Assembly (NCBI GenBank): GCA_028023455.1
Contig: JAQFVV010000181.1
Coordinates: forward strand, 1,864,001 to 1,928,000
Reading direction: 5' to 3'
From: Epiperipatus broadwayi
Taxonomy: Eukaryota > Onychophora > Udeonychophora > Euonychophora > Peripatidae
Length of the DNA stretch: 64,000 nucleotides
This document shows, one piece after another, positions 1-10,440 of this stretch. The notes under the pieces were generated by a model. That model searched no databases. It worked only from the letters and a program-made list of their open reading frames with translations, and was not told the DNA's origin. Numbering within the stretch: the stretch's first letter is position 1; each line of letters opens with the position of its first letter. The position numbers and the translations under genes are program-made.

Positions 1-408
1 TAAGAATCCTGGACTCATTATATAATAAGAATTAGTGTCTCGAAATAAATAAAATAAATAAATAAAGAAATAAGAATTTGTTGTTTGCGCAAGATGAACA
101 GGCAGTAGAAATATCCTGCTGTTCACACGCTTTAAACCCTTTTATGTTTTGGTAGAGAGTTAAGTTATGCCATGGTCTCTTATGCGTAGAGATTAAATTG
201 GTTGATCAGCCAAAATCGATCAGAAAGAATTGTGTAGTTTTACCTAGCTGTCTCTCTGCAGTCATCCTCATCATCATCATCACTCATCATGATAGAGTGG
301 AAAAGTATGTAATAAAAGCAGAAGTAAGGGTTGAAAGCAAAGAATTAAAATAAGCTCTCATCTCAGAATAAGATTCGACCCGATTTTAATTCTCAAAAAC
401 GGGCGGAG
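1..408 (+). other. 3' part of an LTR-element interior with polypurine tract
   Basis: No ORF is visible here. The stretch contains a short TCA microsatellite near 270-290. It ends in a purine/G-rich run at about 395-408 that directly abuts a TGTAATG start at 409. A polypurine tract against a TGT... terminus is the usual boundary between an LTR-element interior and its 3' LTR. The rest of the element would lie left of the window. Confidence 0.35.
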
Positions 409-1690
409 TGTAATGTGACGGCCACGTAAAGTCGTCGTCACATGTATATATTTATTAATAAAATTATATAAATTAGCTACTAGAAAGTAATAAAGGTAAA
501 TGGATTAGCTACTAAATTTTTAAAAAAAAAAGGAAAAGAAAAAAGTTGAAATTCAAATGTCGAAATTACTGTGGATTTTTGTAATAGTAAGAGAAGGGGA
601 GGGGGGTGCATAAAGAAATGCGTCTCTTTCTCTCTTTTAAAAAAAAAACGAGTAAGTCAAATGCTTGAAAGTTATTTCTATTTATTGTGGGAGAGGGGAA
701 GGGGATGCATAAAGAAATGCGTCTTTTCTCTCTTTTAAAAACTATTGTGATAAATTAAAATAAAATGTAAAACATAAATGTGAAAAAATGAATTGTAAAC
801 TTTAAATAAAAATTAAATGTAATATAAAAACAATATGGCCGTAGGTGTTAAAGTCTGTTGGACTAATTAAATTCCTCGGACAAAGAAAATGTATAACAAG
901 GAAAAGCTTATAATTACAGCTAAATTAATTAAAACCTACATTCCAGCCACTAATTAAATAAAGAAACATGATGATAAGAATTGGTTGAAAATCTAAATCT
1001 TAATTAAAAATTTACAAAAGAATGAACAAAAGAAAGACAGTAAGAGAATTACAGATTATCTGGGATTACTAGTAGAGATTTTGAGGAAGCAACAGCTCAA
1101 AGAAAATGAAAGAAGTGCGCGGCTAGTGGCGTTAAAGGTATGTGGGTTCGTATTCAATCCGTCTCACCACTGACTCACAATGTAAGATCTATGAGACCGC
1201 CGCTTCTGTGACTGACAACTTAAAAATCTACCTAAAGAATCGACAAAAAGGAAAAAACTGGAACGAGAAATAACCCCCAAAAAAACTGAGAAAGAAAATC
1301 AAGCCAGCCGACAGTGAAGGACATCACCGTCTCTACAAAAAAAGGGATGATCTCCCACTGGACGGTAAAAAGCTCTCGAAAGAAATACCCATGGAAACAA
1401 CCACAAGGAAAACCTAGGTAAAAGCATGCATGCATTTTAATTGTTAATGTCGTAAATAAGTAAACAAGGAACAATTTTGATAAATTTAGAACTCTATCCA
1501 ATAGGACTTCAAAATAACTTTTATATTTGATCTTTTTTTCTATGTTTTATTATAGCCATGTATTTATATAAGTGTGTGTTTTTTTATTATTGTTATCATG
1601 TATTTTTTATATAAAAGTGAGTGTTATTAAACATATTTATTCTTAAAATTGCGTATACTTGCTTTATTCTCCTATCACCAAGCTACGACA
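409..1690 (+). repeat. Candidate 3' LTR (Ty3/gypsy-like)
   Basis: The segment starts TGTAATGTGACG and ends CTACGACA, so it has TGT...ACA termini about 1282 bp apart. It follows a polypurine tract. Late AATAAA/ATTAAA-like signals lie around 1600-1660, near its 3' end. Its base composition is less AT-rich in places than the surroundings. The matching 5' LTR is outside the window, so identity rests on the termini and the polypurine tract. The segment at 1232-1501 that is open on the minus strand has no recognisable domain. Confidence 0.4.
583..745. repeat. Imperfect direct duplication inside the LTR
   Basis: A purine-rich G run, then GCATAAAGAAATGCGTCT, then a CTCTTTT tract occurs at about 590-645 and again at about 690-740, roughly 98 bp apart. 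It is a short tandem duplication within the candidate LTR. Confidence 0.7.
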
Positions 1691-2226
1691 GGGAGGAAAC
1701 TGTAATTAGTGATTAAAGGGTAATGCTGATTTTTTAAAGGTATTCATGTGCTGCTTGTTCGTGCGAATTTCCCAATTATATAAAAATAAATAGCAAGCAC
1801 TGGACATTCGTTAAATTTCTTTGAAATGGTTTGCTTTGTTCAGCAGCCGAGAGTTCTTGATCGGGAAAAATAACGCCAAGATAATATGTACGTATTGCCT
1901 TGGGGTTCGGTCAAGGGTATAGATATGAAGTTAAATTTGTATCTGTATTAGCTCTCTGCTTGCATTGTAATGGCGTTGGTTAAATAAATAAATAAACAAT
2001 ATCCATTACAGTTGGAGGCTAAGCCGGGATATTTCGGTTAGCAAAACTGATAGTAAACAAATAAGAAATAAGAATAAGCAAATGCTGTAAAAATAAAATG
2101 TATAATAAATAAATAAATGAAAGGAAGAATCAAAGTTATGAAAAAATAAAGTATAATAAATAAGTATAAAATATAACTGAAAGTATAAATAAATCAAATC
2201 AAGCAACAATCCAAATAACCATTTCC

Positions 2227-2480
2227 GTTATAATATATATACACACACATATTAATGTAAAAAGTACTAAAATAGTTTAAATATAAAATTAATTTATTTG
2301 TACTAAGCATACATTCAATGCTTTCAAGTCATATTCACTGTTGGTATGCTGAGAATTGTTCTTAGCAGACTAACAGTGAATATGAGGCTAAAGCATTGAA
2401 TGTACACTTAGTACAAATAAATTTTACTAAATTTTATATTTAAACTCTGTTTTAGTATTTTTTACATTAATAGTTATAAT
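2227..2480. mobile_element. Hairpin MITE with possible 8-bp TSD
   Basis: Two arms of about 95-100 bp are inverted copies of each other: about 2250-2343 and about 2366-2472. Shared blocks include TTTGTACTAAG, ACATTCAATGCTTT and CATATTCACTGTT and their complements. GTTATAAT is present at 2227-2234 and again at 2473-2480, consistent with an 8-bp target-site duplication (hAT-like). The left end carries a short AT/CA microsatellite between the duplication and the arm, so the exact terminus is uncertain. There is no coding capacity. Confidence 0.6.
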
Positions 2481-4104
2481 GACAGAGTATCAAAATGTAA
2501 TTACATATACAAATATGTACATAAAATGAAATTTATATATAAAGCAAGATCATTACTATATAATTAATTAAGGTTTTGTGTCAATGTTTGTAATTAATTA
2601 TTATTCACTTAGCTAATGAAATAAAAGGAAAAATTAGTTTTAAAAATCTAAAGCACTTTGACAAAAAAAAATTGTGTTAAACAAGGATATGTACTAACTT
2701 CAATTTTGTTTTCCATTTTGATTTTTAAAGCATTTTATAATTACCTTCATGTAAGATGTGAAATTTTAAATTTAAATTGCCTAAAAACAAAAACAAAAAT
2801 TTCATCTTTTTGGCTTCCTTCTACTTAATGATCTACAGAATCCTTTCTTGATGATTTGAATACAATCTATAAACAGTTTTGTTTTTAAAAAATTCAAGAC
2901 GTTTTTATCTGCCAGTAATGGAAAAAAAAAAATGTCAACAATCTTCTTTACCTTCATAATTGTCAACTTGAAACTATAAATCATGTTAACTATCTTTATA
3001 GCTTTTTAGGTAAAAAAAAAAAAAAAAAAGCACATAGAAATTGGTGCACATGTTCCAATATTTCAAAACTGTCACATAACAAATGCATCTAAAAATAGAT
3101 CTGTTATTTTGTCCAATGAAATAGTTTTAAAAGTGGTAAAAAAAATTCATTTCAGAACTATAAGAATCTAAATATAAGGATAGTATGATGACAAGATCAG
3201 ATGAATTAACTTTCTGAGTAATTTTATAGAATCTACTATTTTAAAGGCATATCTTTGTTGGGTTAGATGGATAAAGATATGAATGGCAATAGAATTTTTA
3301 AAAAAAATATTTTATGATAAACATGAGCATGGTTTTTATATGAGAAATAGACCCAATTTTGTTATAAAGATCATGTTGAATATTTAAAGTGAAATATTGA
3401 TTACTATCACTGGAATGATATGGCAGAGGATAGAATAAAATAAAAAGCAAACAATTAGGCAAGATGTGAAATCTTTCAAAAAATAAAGTTCATAGCACAA
3501 ATTAAAAGATAATATCACAAGATATCAAATAAACATGATATGTTGCATGTATTTATAATTCATAAAGTGATTTATATAGTCATTACAAAGCATCTTACCT
3601 TTTTATTCTTGCTTTCCTATCTTAACTGCTGTTGTTCAAAAATTTAATTACAAATATTCATTTATAATTGGTACTAATGACTATGATGTTTTATAATATA
3701 TCTAAAATTAAAAATGCAATAATTTTTTTTAAAAAGTCGAATGTAATAAACTAATAGACATATTTATTATTTAAAAACACTGCACTCATTATAGCCAGGT
3801 AATATGAGTGAACAAACTCATTTCAATGAATCATTTAAAATACACATATACGCAATATATACATATAATAATTTTTACAATTATATTGTGAGTTACTAAT
3901 AATAAATGTTTGCACACCATAGTCCATATTAATGATTGCTTTCTGCAAATTGTCCCATTGGTTAAAAATTATTTTGACCAGCGCTTATTTACATTTTACT
4001 TTTGTAATGTTGACTTCAAAAATGGAATCAATTTTAAAATATTTATTAGCTTCTCTAGAATGTATAGTTGTGAAAGGAATTTGGATAAAAAAATATAGTA
4101 CCTT
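2481..4104. other. AT-rich intergenic, nothing recognised
   Basis: The stretch has many homopolymer A and T runs (for example around 3010-3030). No ORF with family motifs, no inverted repeat and no RNA gene could be recognised. The short open frames at 2802-2984 and 3910-4117 have AT-driven composition with no domain. Confidence 0.6.
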
Positions 4105-4218
4105 ATTCATAAGTTAAAACAGGCAAAACTCACTATACGTATTGCCACACACAGCAAGCTAGAGTAATCAATAGATGCCAGAAGGCTTGTGCATAAAATC
4201 CCCATCTAGTGCCTACTC

Positions 4219-4277
4219 ATCCAATATCCCCAGACCAGTTTCTGGCTTGTGGCCTTCATCAGTGAGGAGGCTTGGAT
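4219..4277 (-). ncRNA. Type I hammerhead ribozyme
   Basis: Read on the minus strand, it contains CTGATGA, a GGC/GCC stem II with a CACAA loop, GAAAC, a tiny stem III (AC-UG-GU) and a C at position 17. Stem I is closed by TCCTCA pairing with TGGGGA (6 bp with one G-U). After a small internal loop (GCC opposite TA), a second 6-bp segment follows, ATCCAA with TTGGAT. All core residues expected of a hammerhead are present. The A-A opposition next to stem II is non-canonical. Predicted cleavage is after the C preceding TGGGG. Hammerheads with minimal stem III are known from PLE terminal repeats. Confidence 0.82.
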
Positions 4278-4421
4278 CTGAGAGCACTGCACCTAGATCT
4301 CAGGATCTGATGCAACCCTCTAGCAGCCACCTTTAATCTCCACTTAACTACAAAACTATGAGTCTTAAACTGAAAATACCTTAATGTTTTCAATCCAAGC
4401 CCATTACCTTATATAGTCATA

Positions 4422-4456
4422 TGGCCACAAGCCAGAAACTAGTCTGAGGATATTGG
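4422..4456 (+). ncRNA. Truncated hammerhead (3' half only)
   Basis: The right arm retains GGCCACAAGCC, GAAAC and AGTC followed by the 3' strand of stem I. The CTGATGA half is missing because of the internal deletion at about 4420. It should be inactive in cis. Confidence 0.7.
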
Positions 4457-4612
4457 ATGAGTAAGCACTAGACGGGGATTTTATGCACAAGCCTTCTGGC
4501 ATCCATTGATTACTCTAGCTTGCTGTGTGTGGCAATACGTATAGTGAGTTTTGCCTGTTTTAACAACAGTTATACACAAGCATAAGAAGTGGTGTTCATG
4601 TGATGTTTATTG

Positions 4613-6687
4613 GCTAATTCATAAGTGGTTCATAAGATTGTGCTTTCAATATATCTATTAGGCTATTAAGTATAATAATATTATAAAGACTTGGCTCTGA
4701 TATGCAATTACCTATGTAGAATATAAATGGCTCTATCCTTCCATAAAGAAAAATACAGCGCTTTAATTTCATAATTAACTAAAATTTTACTTTTGATAAT
4801 TAAGATTGTAAATAATCTTATGGCTATTTCTCTTTATTTATTGATGATAAATAGTATCCCTAAGAAAGTATGTATTCAGGATATTCTGCAAATCATAATA
4901 GTACTCTTAAAAAAAATTATATCACAGAATCTAATTATGACATGAGAACCTCATTATTGGTTGTCTCATTTCAATGTGTTTTCTTTGCCAAGGCACTATT
5001 TACATCTGGCATATAGATTTATTAATATAAAGTAATCAAAAAAATTGATGTAAACAATAAAAAGTTCATTTTTCATTTGTTAAAAAATGTTCCAGTTTTT
5101 CAAATGTGATTAATCAGAGAAATCTCTTTTCTATTCAATTATATTAGTTGATTTAACTATGTTTTCAAGATATAGCTTACTCTTTATATTAATTATTAAT
5201 TTTCTGTAAAATGAAATACACACAATTAATAATTCCACAGAAGGCTTAAAACCTAGATTAGCTTGCTATAATCTCAAGTATGTTAAATGCCAAATAAATG
5301 TCTTTTTTCAAATATTTGGTCATAGTTACGATAAAGGCTTCAACACAATATAAAAGAAATCTAAATGATTTTGTGGCAATTACCAATGATGCTGCCGCCT
5401 CAAAAATAGGTGTAGGTTCTGAGCATTCTTCCAGATTCCCATTAACTAATTAAATAAAATAAATAGTAGGATGGTTTTATTGCTTGAGAATTCTTAAGAA
5501 CTTGAGAATCAAAAGTGACAAAACTGGGCATGATCTGTGAATCTTAAACTCTAGAATCTTTCATTTTACGACCGTGATAACTTGCACAGGCCAAAATCAT
5601 GCAATGTGTAAATTATTTTACATCATTCTGAAATTTAGCATACAAAATTAGTTTAAACAAACATATGTTTGGAATATAAATATCTAAAATATATTTCTAA
5701 TTAATGAGCACTAATTCCTCATTTCTGACTATCTACCATTTATTTTTATCGTAACGAAAACTATTTCAGAAAAAAAAAATTGCCATTATATAAGCAATAT
5801 CAATATTAGTGAAAATGAAGTGACACAGCAATATTTTGTCAAAAATGATGATTATGAATAATTTTAAATTTGATCAAGTTCATTTTATTTAACAATCCAT
5901 TAAACAACCAGTATTATAATATAATGTCATCATGCATATTAATGAGCAATATATACACTCTTAATTTTCGCTTTATAGTATGTAGCTTTAATTGTATAAT
6001 TTATTCCTATAGCAATAGCAAAACATTTCTATGAATTTAATTAAAGACAAAATATGCTTGGAACTTTCACATTAGTAACAGCATTATTTTTTCTTATAAA
6101 TTTAAATAGCACAATATATAATGGTTATACCTTTGAAGATATAACAAGCTCAAAATTAATTTGTCGGCTGACAATCATGAAATCCAATATAAAATAATAA
6201 ACGCATTTCAGATAATTGTAATTCTTTTCTGTTGTATATTTGTAATATTTCTTTTATAGTTATTTTTTGCTTCTCTATTTTCTTTCCTCCTAATTCATGT
6301 TTTCATCTTTTATTCATAACATTCGCACTATTTCATATTCCTTAAATTCTATAATACTCCACAATTATTTCTTATCTTTCATAAATTGGATTCTCCTAAA
6401 CAATTTCAATTTTACTCAGAAAATTACTTTTAAAAAATATTATATTCTACATTGTCTCATTAACTATCAGCATATCATTTACTAAAACACTTTACATTAT
6501 CATTTGTAATTTCTGAAGTGTTGAATTCATTCAAATAGCATCATCCTATTAAAACTTGTCACTATTTTCCTGGATATGCTTCTCATTTAATATTTATTAC
6601 ACATAAATTTCTCTCCTCATTTTGTATTCCTAAGCAACCCATTTTCACAGTTTTTTAATATAATCATTTTTCTCAAATGCAGTCAAA
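4613..6687. other. AT-rich intergenic, nothing recognised
   Basis: No repeat arms, protein-family motifs or RNA genes are recognisable. The open frame at 6297-6485 has no domain and is AT-driven. Confidence 0.6.
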
Positions 6688-6707
6688 TATATGAATTTAT
6701 CAATGAG

Positions 6708-6746
6708 GTCCCAGTTGCGCAATTGGTTAGCGCACGGTACTTATAA
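6708..6746 (+). pseudogene. 5' half of tRNA-Ile(UAU), retro-inserted
   Basis: The segment reads as the acceptor 5' strand (GTCCCAG), a D-arm GCGC-AATTGGTTA-GCGC, the CGGTA strand of the anticodon stem and the loop CTTATAA with anticodon TAT. It then stops; no 3' half exists. It is preceded by the non-tRNA pentamer ATGAG (6703-6707). A perfect 14-bp duplication, TATATGAATTTATC, flanks it at 6688-6701 and 6749-6762. There is no poly-A tail. Target-site duplications around a 3'-truncated tRNA show reverse transcription and integration of a half-length (pre-)tRNA. Confidence 0.85.
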
Positions 6747-6844
6747 TTTATATGAATTTATCCATTTCTAAACATTTATATTAGTGATTCATTGCCCCTA
6801 GATTTTATTTAAAAACTACCCTCTAGTAAAGTTTGAAAATTTTT

Positions 6845-6935
6845 TCTCATATGTCATAGCTACGGCCAGGACGCGAACCCACAACCGTCTGCAACCAACT
6901 ACTTGCTTGCAAGGCAGATGCAATGAAACTTCAGA
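6845..6935 (-). mobile_element. tRNA-derived SINE fragment
   Basis: On the minus strand, a B-box-like GTGGGTTCGCGTCC is preceded by an anticodon-arm-like CTTGCAAGCAAG. It is followed by CTGGCCGTAGCTATGACATA and a short A run. The 3' part closely resembles the SINE at 61975-62077 (GGGTTCGCTTCCTGGCCGATGC, then ACATA and an A run). The A-box end is degraded or truncated. Overlapping open-frame residues on this strand have no domain. Confidence 0.55.
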
Positions 6936-7112
6936 TTTAATATAATGAACAAGTTTCAATTTCTGTATCCCTCCCTCGCCCCCTCCATACTTCAATAAAA
7001 GAAAAATATAGAAATATCTATGCATTAAATTTGGAATATTTTTACTGCAATGATTACAAATCCATAACGAAAAATAGAACTTTAAAAAAAAGACTAAAAT
7101 TAAAACTACCAA

Positions 7113-8704
7113 TAGCTTATATACCTTAATACATAGTATTAAAAAATTACTGAAAGAAAAAAAATTTACAAATTTGAGTTAACAAATGCAAATTATATAA
7201 TAATTTATAGATATTAATTTTAAGAGTTTGAAATGGTTATAATAGTTTATTCATTTATTTTTGTTATAAATCTAGATGGAAAATACTATTATTTAATTTA
7301 AAAGACAAGATGAAAAATTTTTTTTTTCTTTATTTTTTTTTATTTATTTTTTTTGGCCAAAAAAAAAAAAATTATCAATTAAATGCAAGGATATGTAAAC
7401 TACATAGAAAATTTTGAAAATACATAAATAGAATATTTTTGTTTAATACTTATTTCAATGTGAAAAATATAAATAATAAAACCAAGTAATCACACAATTA
7501 GAAAAAACGTTCCTATCATGTTTTAGTTTTAATTTCCACAATAGGAATTTAACTGTATATACAGTACATATCAAAAGCAATCTAAAAGATTAGTAGATAC
7601 AGACATTCATTCTGAAGTGTTTCTAAGATAACTATATATACTTTACAATGTGCATATTGTGTAAAATGCAAAATTAATTAGCTTTCAAAGGCACACATCA
7701 TTTGGAAAGCGATTTGAACAGCATGAAAATATAAATTAAACAAGGAAATTTGGAAAATAACTAATTAAAAGAATCTGAAGATTGTTTTTAAAAACAATCT
7801 TTATATAAATTATTGTGCATAAATCCTCTATTCTAATTGACTATTCCAAATACTTGGGATATAAATAAAGCCAAACGTAATAGTAAAGGAAAAAAGCTAG
7901 GGGATTTGCCAGATGAAGCTCAGGTTTCAGAAAAATATTACAGGTTGCAAAAATCTTAATTATCTACCTAAACTTTCAAATAATTAGTATCATAGAAATG
8001 ATTCTTTGTGTATAATAAGAATATATATAATTGCATTATAACTGTGTTGGAATATTATTAAAATTTCTACTTTATAATTTACTGAGTCAAAAAAAAAAAA
8101 AAATGATATAATTTATTGAGTCATTTTTTGTGTTTATGCTAATTCCTTTTCAAATTTGTTTATAAGTGCAATCTGAGAATTAAACCTGAATACATAGCGC
8201 ACTGAAGCAATCGATCTTTTTAACTCAACCAATAAGAAAAGTAACAGAACGAAATAAACACTTTTTCTTTAGTTCAAGCTAAGTAAGAAGAGTAATATTG
8301 TCTATATTGAAGAAAACAAATAATTATATCAGAATATGGTATTGAATAATATTTCATTTGCTGCTTTTAAGATTAGAATAAGGCATCCTATTTAAGAATA
8401 AATTGATTCCACACATCTACGTACATTTTTTCAAACTAGAAAATAATATTTCATTAATAGAACAGATTTATTGGCAATTCTAATATAAATAATACCTCTG
8501 AATAGTCATTGTATAAGATCCAAAGCTGAAATTTTCTAAATAAGATTGGTAATGATAAATAAAAAATATACACTATATTATACTTTGTGGTGATTGAAAT
8601 CACTAATAGAATATGTGAGTTGCAAATTATCATCCAATTCACTTATAAAGAAATGATAGCTAGTGTTTTCCTGAAGGGTTGTGATGATGGTATTTCAGTT
8701 ATTT
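7113..8704. other. AT-rich intergenic, nothing recognised
   Basis: It holds long A and T tracts (7310-7370, 8087-8103). No coding or RNA feature could be supported. The minus-strand open frame at 8454-8642 shows no domain. Confidence 0.55.
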
Positions 8705-9200
8705 ATATATGGACTATTTCCATCATTTAATGTCTTCAGACAAATTAAACTTTATTAAATTTTCCAATGAAATCCAGTTGTTAGCAATAGTATACAAATT
8801 CTTATATGCACAACATTTTGAGAGGTATTATTCTCCTTTCTTCTTCAGGTGTTGCTGGCCTGACCAATGACAGTACTAGTACCAGAATTGAACCTTGATA
8901 CTTAGATTCTTAAATATTGAATTTTAAGGTAACGCTCTAACCAAGTCAGCCTTTGGCAGGATGGCTGCTGGTTACAGCATGACCTTAAAATTCAATATTA
9001 AAGAATCTAAAGGTCCATGTTTGATTCCCATGCTAGTACTGTCACTGATCAGGCCAACAACATCTGAAGAAGAGAGGAGAATAATACCTCTCAGAACATT
9101 ATGCATATATTAACCTGTGTGCTATAGCTAACAGTTGAATGTAATTGGATAATTTAAATAAAGTTTAATTTTTCTAAAGACATTCAGTACTTAATATTAG
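8705..9200. mobile_element. Palindromic PLE pseudo-LTR pair (tRNA-like family)
   Basis: The two arms (about 8705-8952 minus, 8953-9200 plus) mirror each other around a TTTGGCAGGATGGC centre. Each arm contains, in order, a tRNA-like segment with A- and B-box motifs, a CAGGCCA(G/A)CAACA block and a hairpin CTGAAGAAG...AGAATAATACCTCTC. An AT-rich tail with AAATAAAGTTTAATTTTTCTAAAGAC closes each arm. The same order lies directly downstream of PLE coding remnants at 22.9-23.4 and 25.2-25.4 kb, which identifies this as the PLE 3' non-coding end. No ORF is present in this copy. Confidence 0.75.
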
Positions 9201-9651
9201 ATTACAAAAATTAAGCAACTTTCCTGAGATGAATGTAAATTAAAGTTATATGCACTGACATGCATTCATAAGAAAAACTATAAATTAAATGACAATTTAT
9301 ATATAAATATAAATTGGAAGCTAAGTATTTTTAAGGGCATTAAATGACTTCATAGTCCTAACATTAAAATGTCCATGATTGTATAGGTGTGTATATATAT
9401 AGACTAGATTATTCAAACTGTAAATCAAACTGTATGTAAATCAAATTGTCCATTTTTTAGAAAAGGGAAAGCAGGATTCCTTTTGGTTTATAGCTTTATA
9501 ATTCACATGATTACCATTTCTTATGCTTGCTTATAACTGTTATTAAAACAGGCAAAACTCACTATACGTATTGCCAAACACAGCAAGCTAGAGTAATCAA
9601 TCAATGGATACCAGAAGGCTTGTGCATAAAATCCCCATCTAGTGCCTACTC

Positions 9652-9710
9652 ATCCAATATCCCCAGACTAGTTTCTGGCTTGTGGCCTTCATTAGTGAAG
9701 AGCCTTGGAT
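9652..9710 (-). ncRNA. Hammerhead ribozyme, core-mutated copy
   Basis: Same 59-nt layout as the copy at 4219-4277, with stem I (TCTTCA/TGGGGA and ATCCAA/TTGGAT), the GGC/GCC stem II and GAAAC...AGTC. The core reads CTAATGA instead of CTGATGA. That loses the invariant G of the CUGANGA box, so this copy is probably inactive. Confidence 0.75.
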
Positions 9711-10274
9711 CTGAGAGCACTGCACCTAGATCTTAGGATCTAATGCAACCCTCCAGCACCCACCTTTTATCTCCACTACAAAACTATGAATCTTAAATTG
9801 AAAACATCTTAATATTTTCAATTCAAGCCCATCAGCTTATATAGTCATATAGGTCTGAACTCAGTTCAGTACCCATACATTTTGGTGTCTTTGGTTCTTT
9901 AATAACCATAGCCAACACTATCCTATTAGGCAGGATTGGCTTTAAACCAATAAACATCACATGATAGTGGGTTTTGTCTGTTTTAATAACAGTTATAAGC
10001 AAGCATAAGAAATGGTGATCATGTGATGTTTATTGACTTAAAACCAATCCTGCCTAATAGGATAGTGGTGGCTATGGTTATTAAAAAACCAGACACCAAA
10101 ATGCATAGGTACTGAACTGAGTTCAGACCTATATGACTATATAAGCTGATGGGCTTGAATTGAAAATATTAAGATGTTTTCAATTTAAGATTCATAGCTT
10201 TGTAGTTAAGTGGAGATAAAAGGTGGGTGCTGAGGGTTGCATTAGATCCTAAGATCTAGGTGCAATGCTCTCAG

Positions 10275-10333
10275 ATCCAATGCTCCTCACTGATGAAGGC
10301 CACAAGCCAGAAACTAGTCTGGAGATATTGGAT
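10275..10333 (+). ncRNA. Type I hammerhead ribozyme
   Basis: It has an intact CTGATGA, stem II GGC/GCC with loop CACAA, GAAAC, TAGTC and the outer stem I segment ATCCAA/TTGGAT. The inner stem I (TCCTCA/TGGAGA) carries one C-A mismatch relative to the copy at 4219. Predicted cleavage follows the C of TAGTC. It lies in a plus-strand unit, opposite in orientation to the copy at 9652. Confidence 0.8.
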
Positions 10334-10440
10334 GAGTAGAAATAGATGGGGATTTTATGCACAAGCCTTCTGGAATCCATTGATTACTCTAGCTTGCTGT
10401 GTGTGGCAATATGTATAGTGAGTTTTTCTTGTTTTAATAG

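Larger units (their letters stand above)
4105..4612. mobile_element. Palindromic hammerhead-bearing unit, copy 1 (internally deleted)
   Basis: The left arm (4113-about 4420) is a minus-strand copy of a unit ending in AGTTTTGCCTGTTTTAA. The right arm (about 4421-4562) is a plus-strand copy. After the unit end, the beginning of a next unit follows at 4564-4612 (AACAGTTATACACAAGC...), so the units are also in partial tandem. Compared with the larger copy at 9503-10440, the central portion is deleted and the join falls inside the ribozyme of the right arm. There is no ORF. The organisation matches PLE pseudo-LTRs or a metazoan retrozyme: tandem and inverted units, each with a hammerhead. Confidence 0.75.
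9503..10440. mobile_element. Palindromic hammerhead-bearing unit, copy 2 (full length)
   Basis: A near-complete inverted pair: left unit about 9545-9960 (minus), right unit about 9985-10437 (plus). At the centre, the plus-strand end of a preceding unit (TAGTGGGTTTTGTCTG from 9965) runs directly into the right unit. The same position recurs at 10416, giving a 451-bp unit period. On the far left, 9508-9545 is the start of a further minus-strand unit. So units are both tandem and inverted, and each carries a hammerhead. There is no ORF: the 69-residue open frame at 9527-9736 is simply the repeat read through. Confidence 0.8.

Noticed and set aside
1117-1185. tRNA/SINE-like stretch (GGCTAGTGG..., GTGGGTTCGTATTCAATCC)
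   Set aside because: The B box is interrupted by extra bases, no cloverleaf or A tail can be drawn, and it lies inside the candidate LTR.
6816-7112. 98-codon minus-strand ORF
   Set aside because: Part of it is the SINE fragment at 6845-6935 read through; the rest is AT-driven.
8820-8862. Active hammerhead in the tRNA-like PLE family
   Set aside because: The GAAAC box is mutated in this copy and the expected cleavage nucleotide is not evident; I list the family only as hammerhead-like.
9527-9736. 69-codon ORF starting at the ribozyme repeat
   Set aside because: It is the non-coding hammerhead unit read through; the mirrored arm does not conserve the frame.
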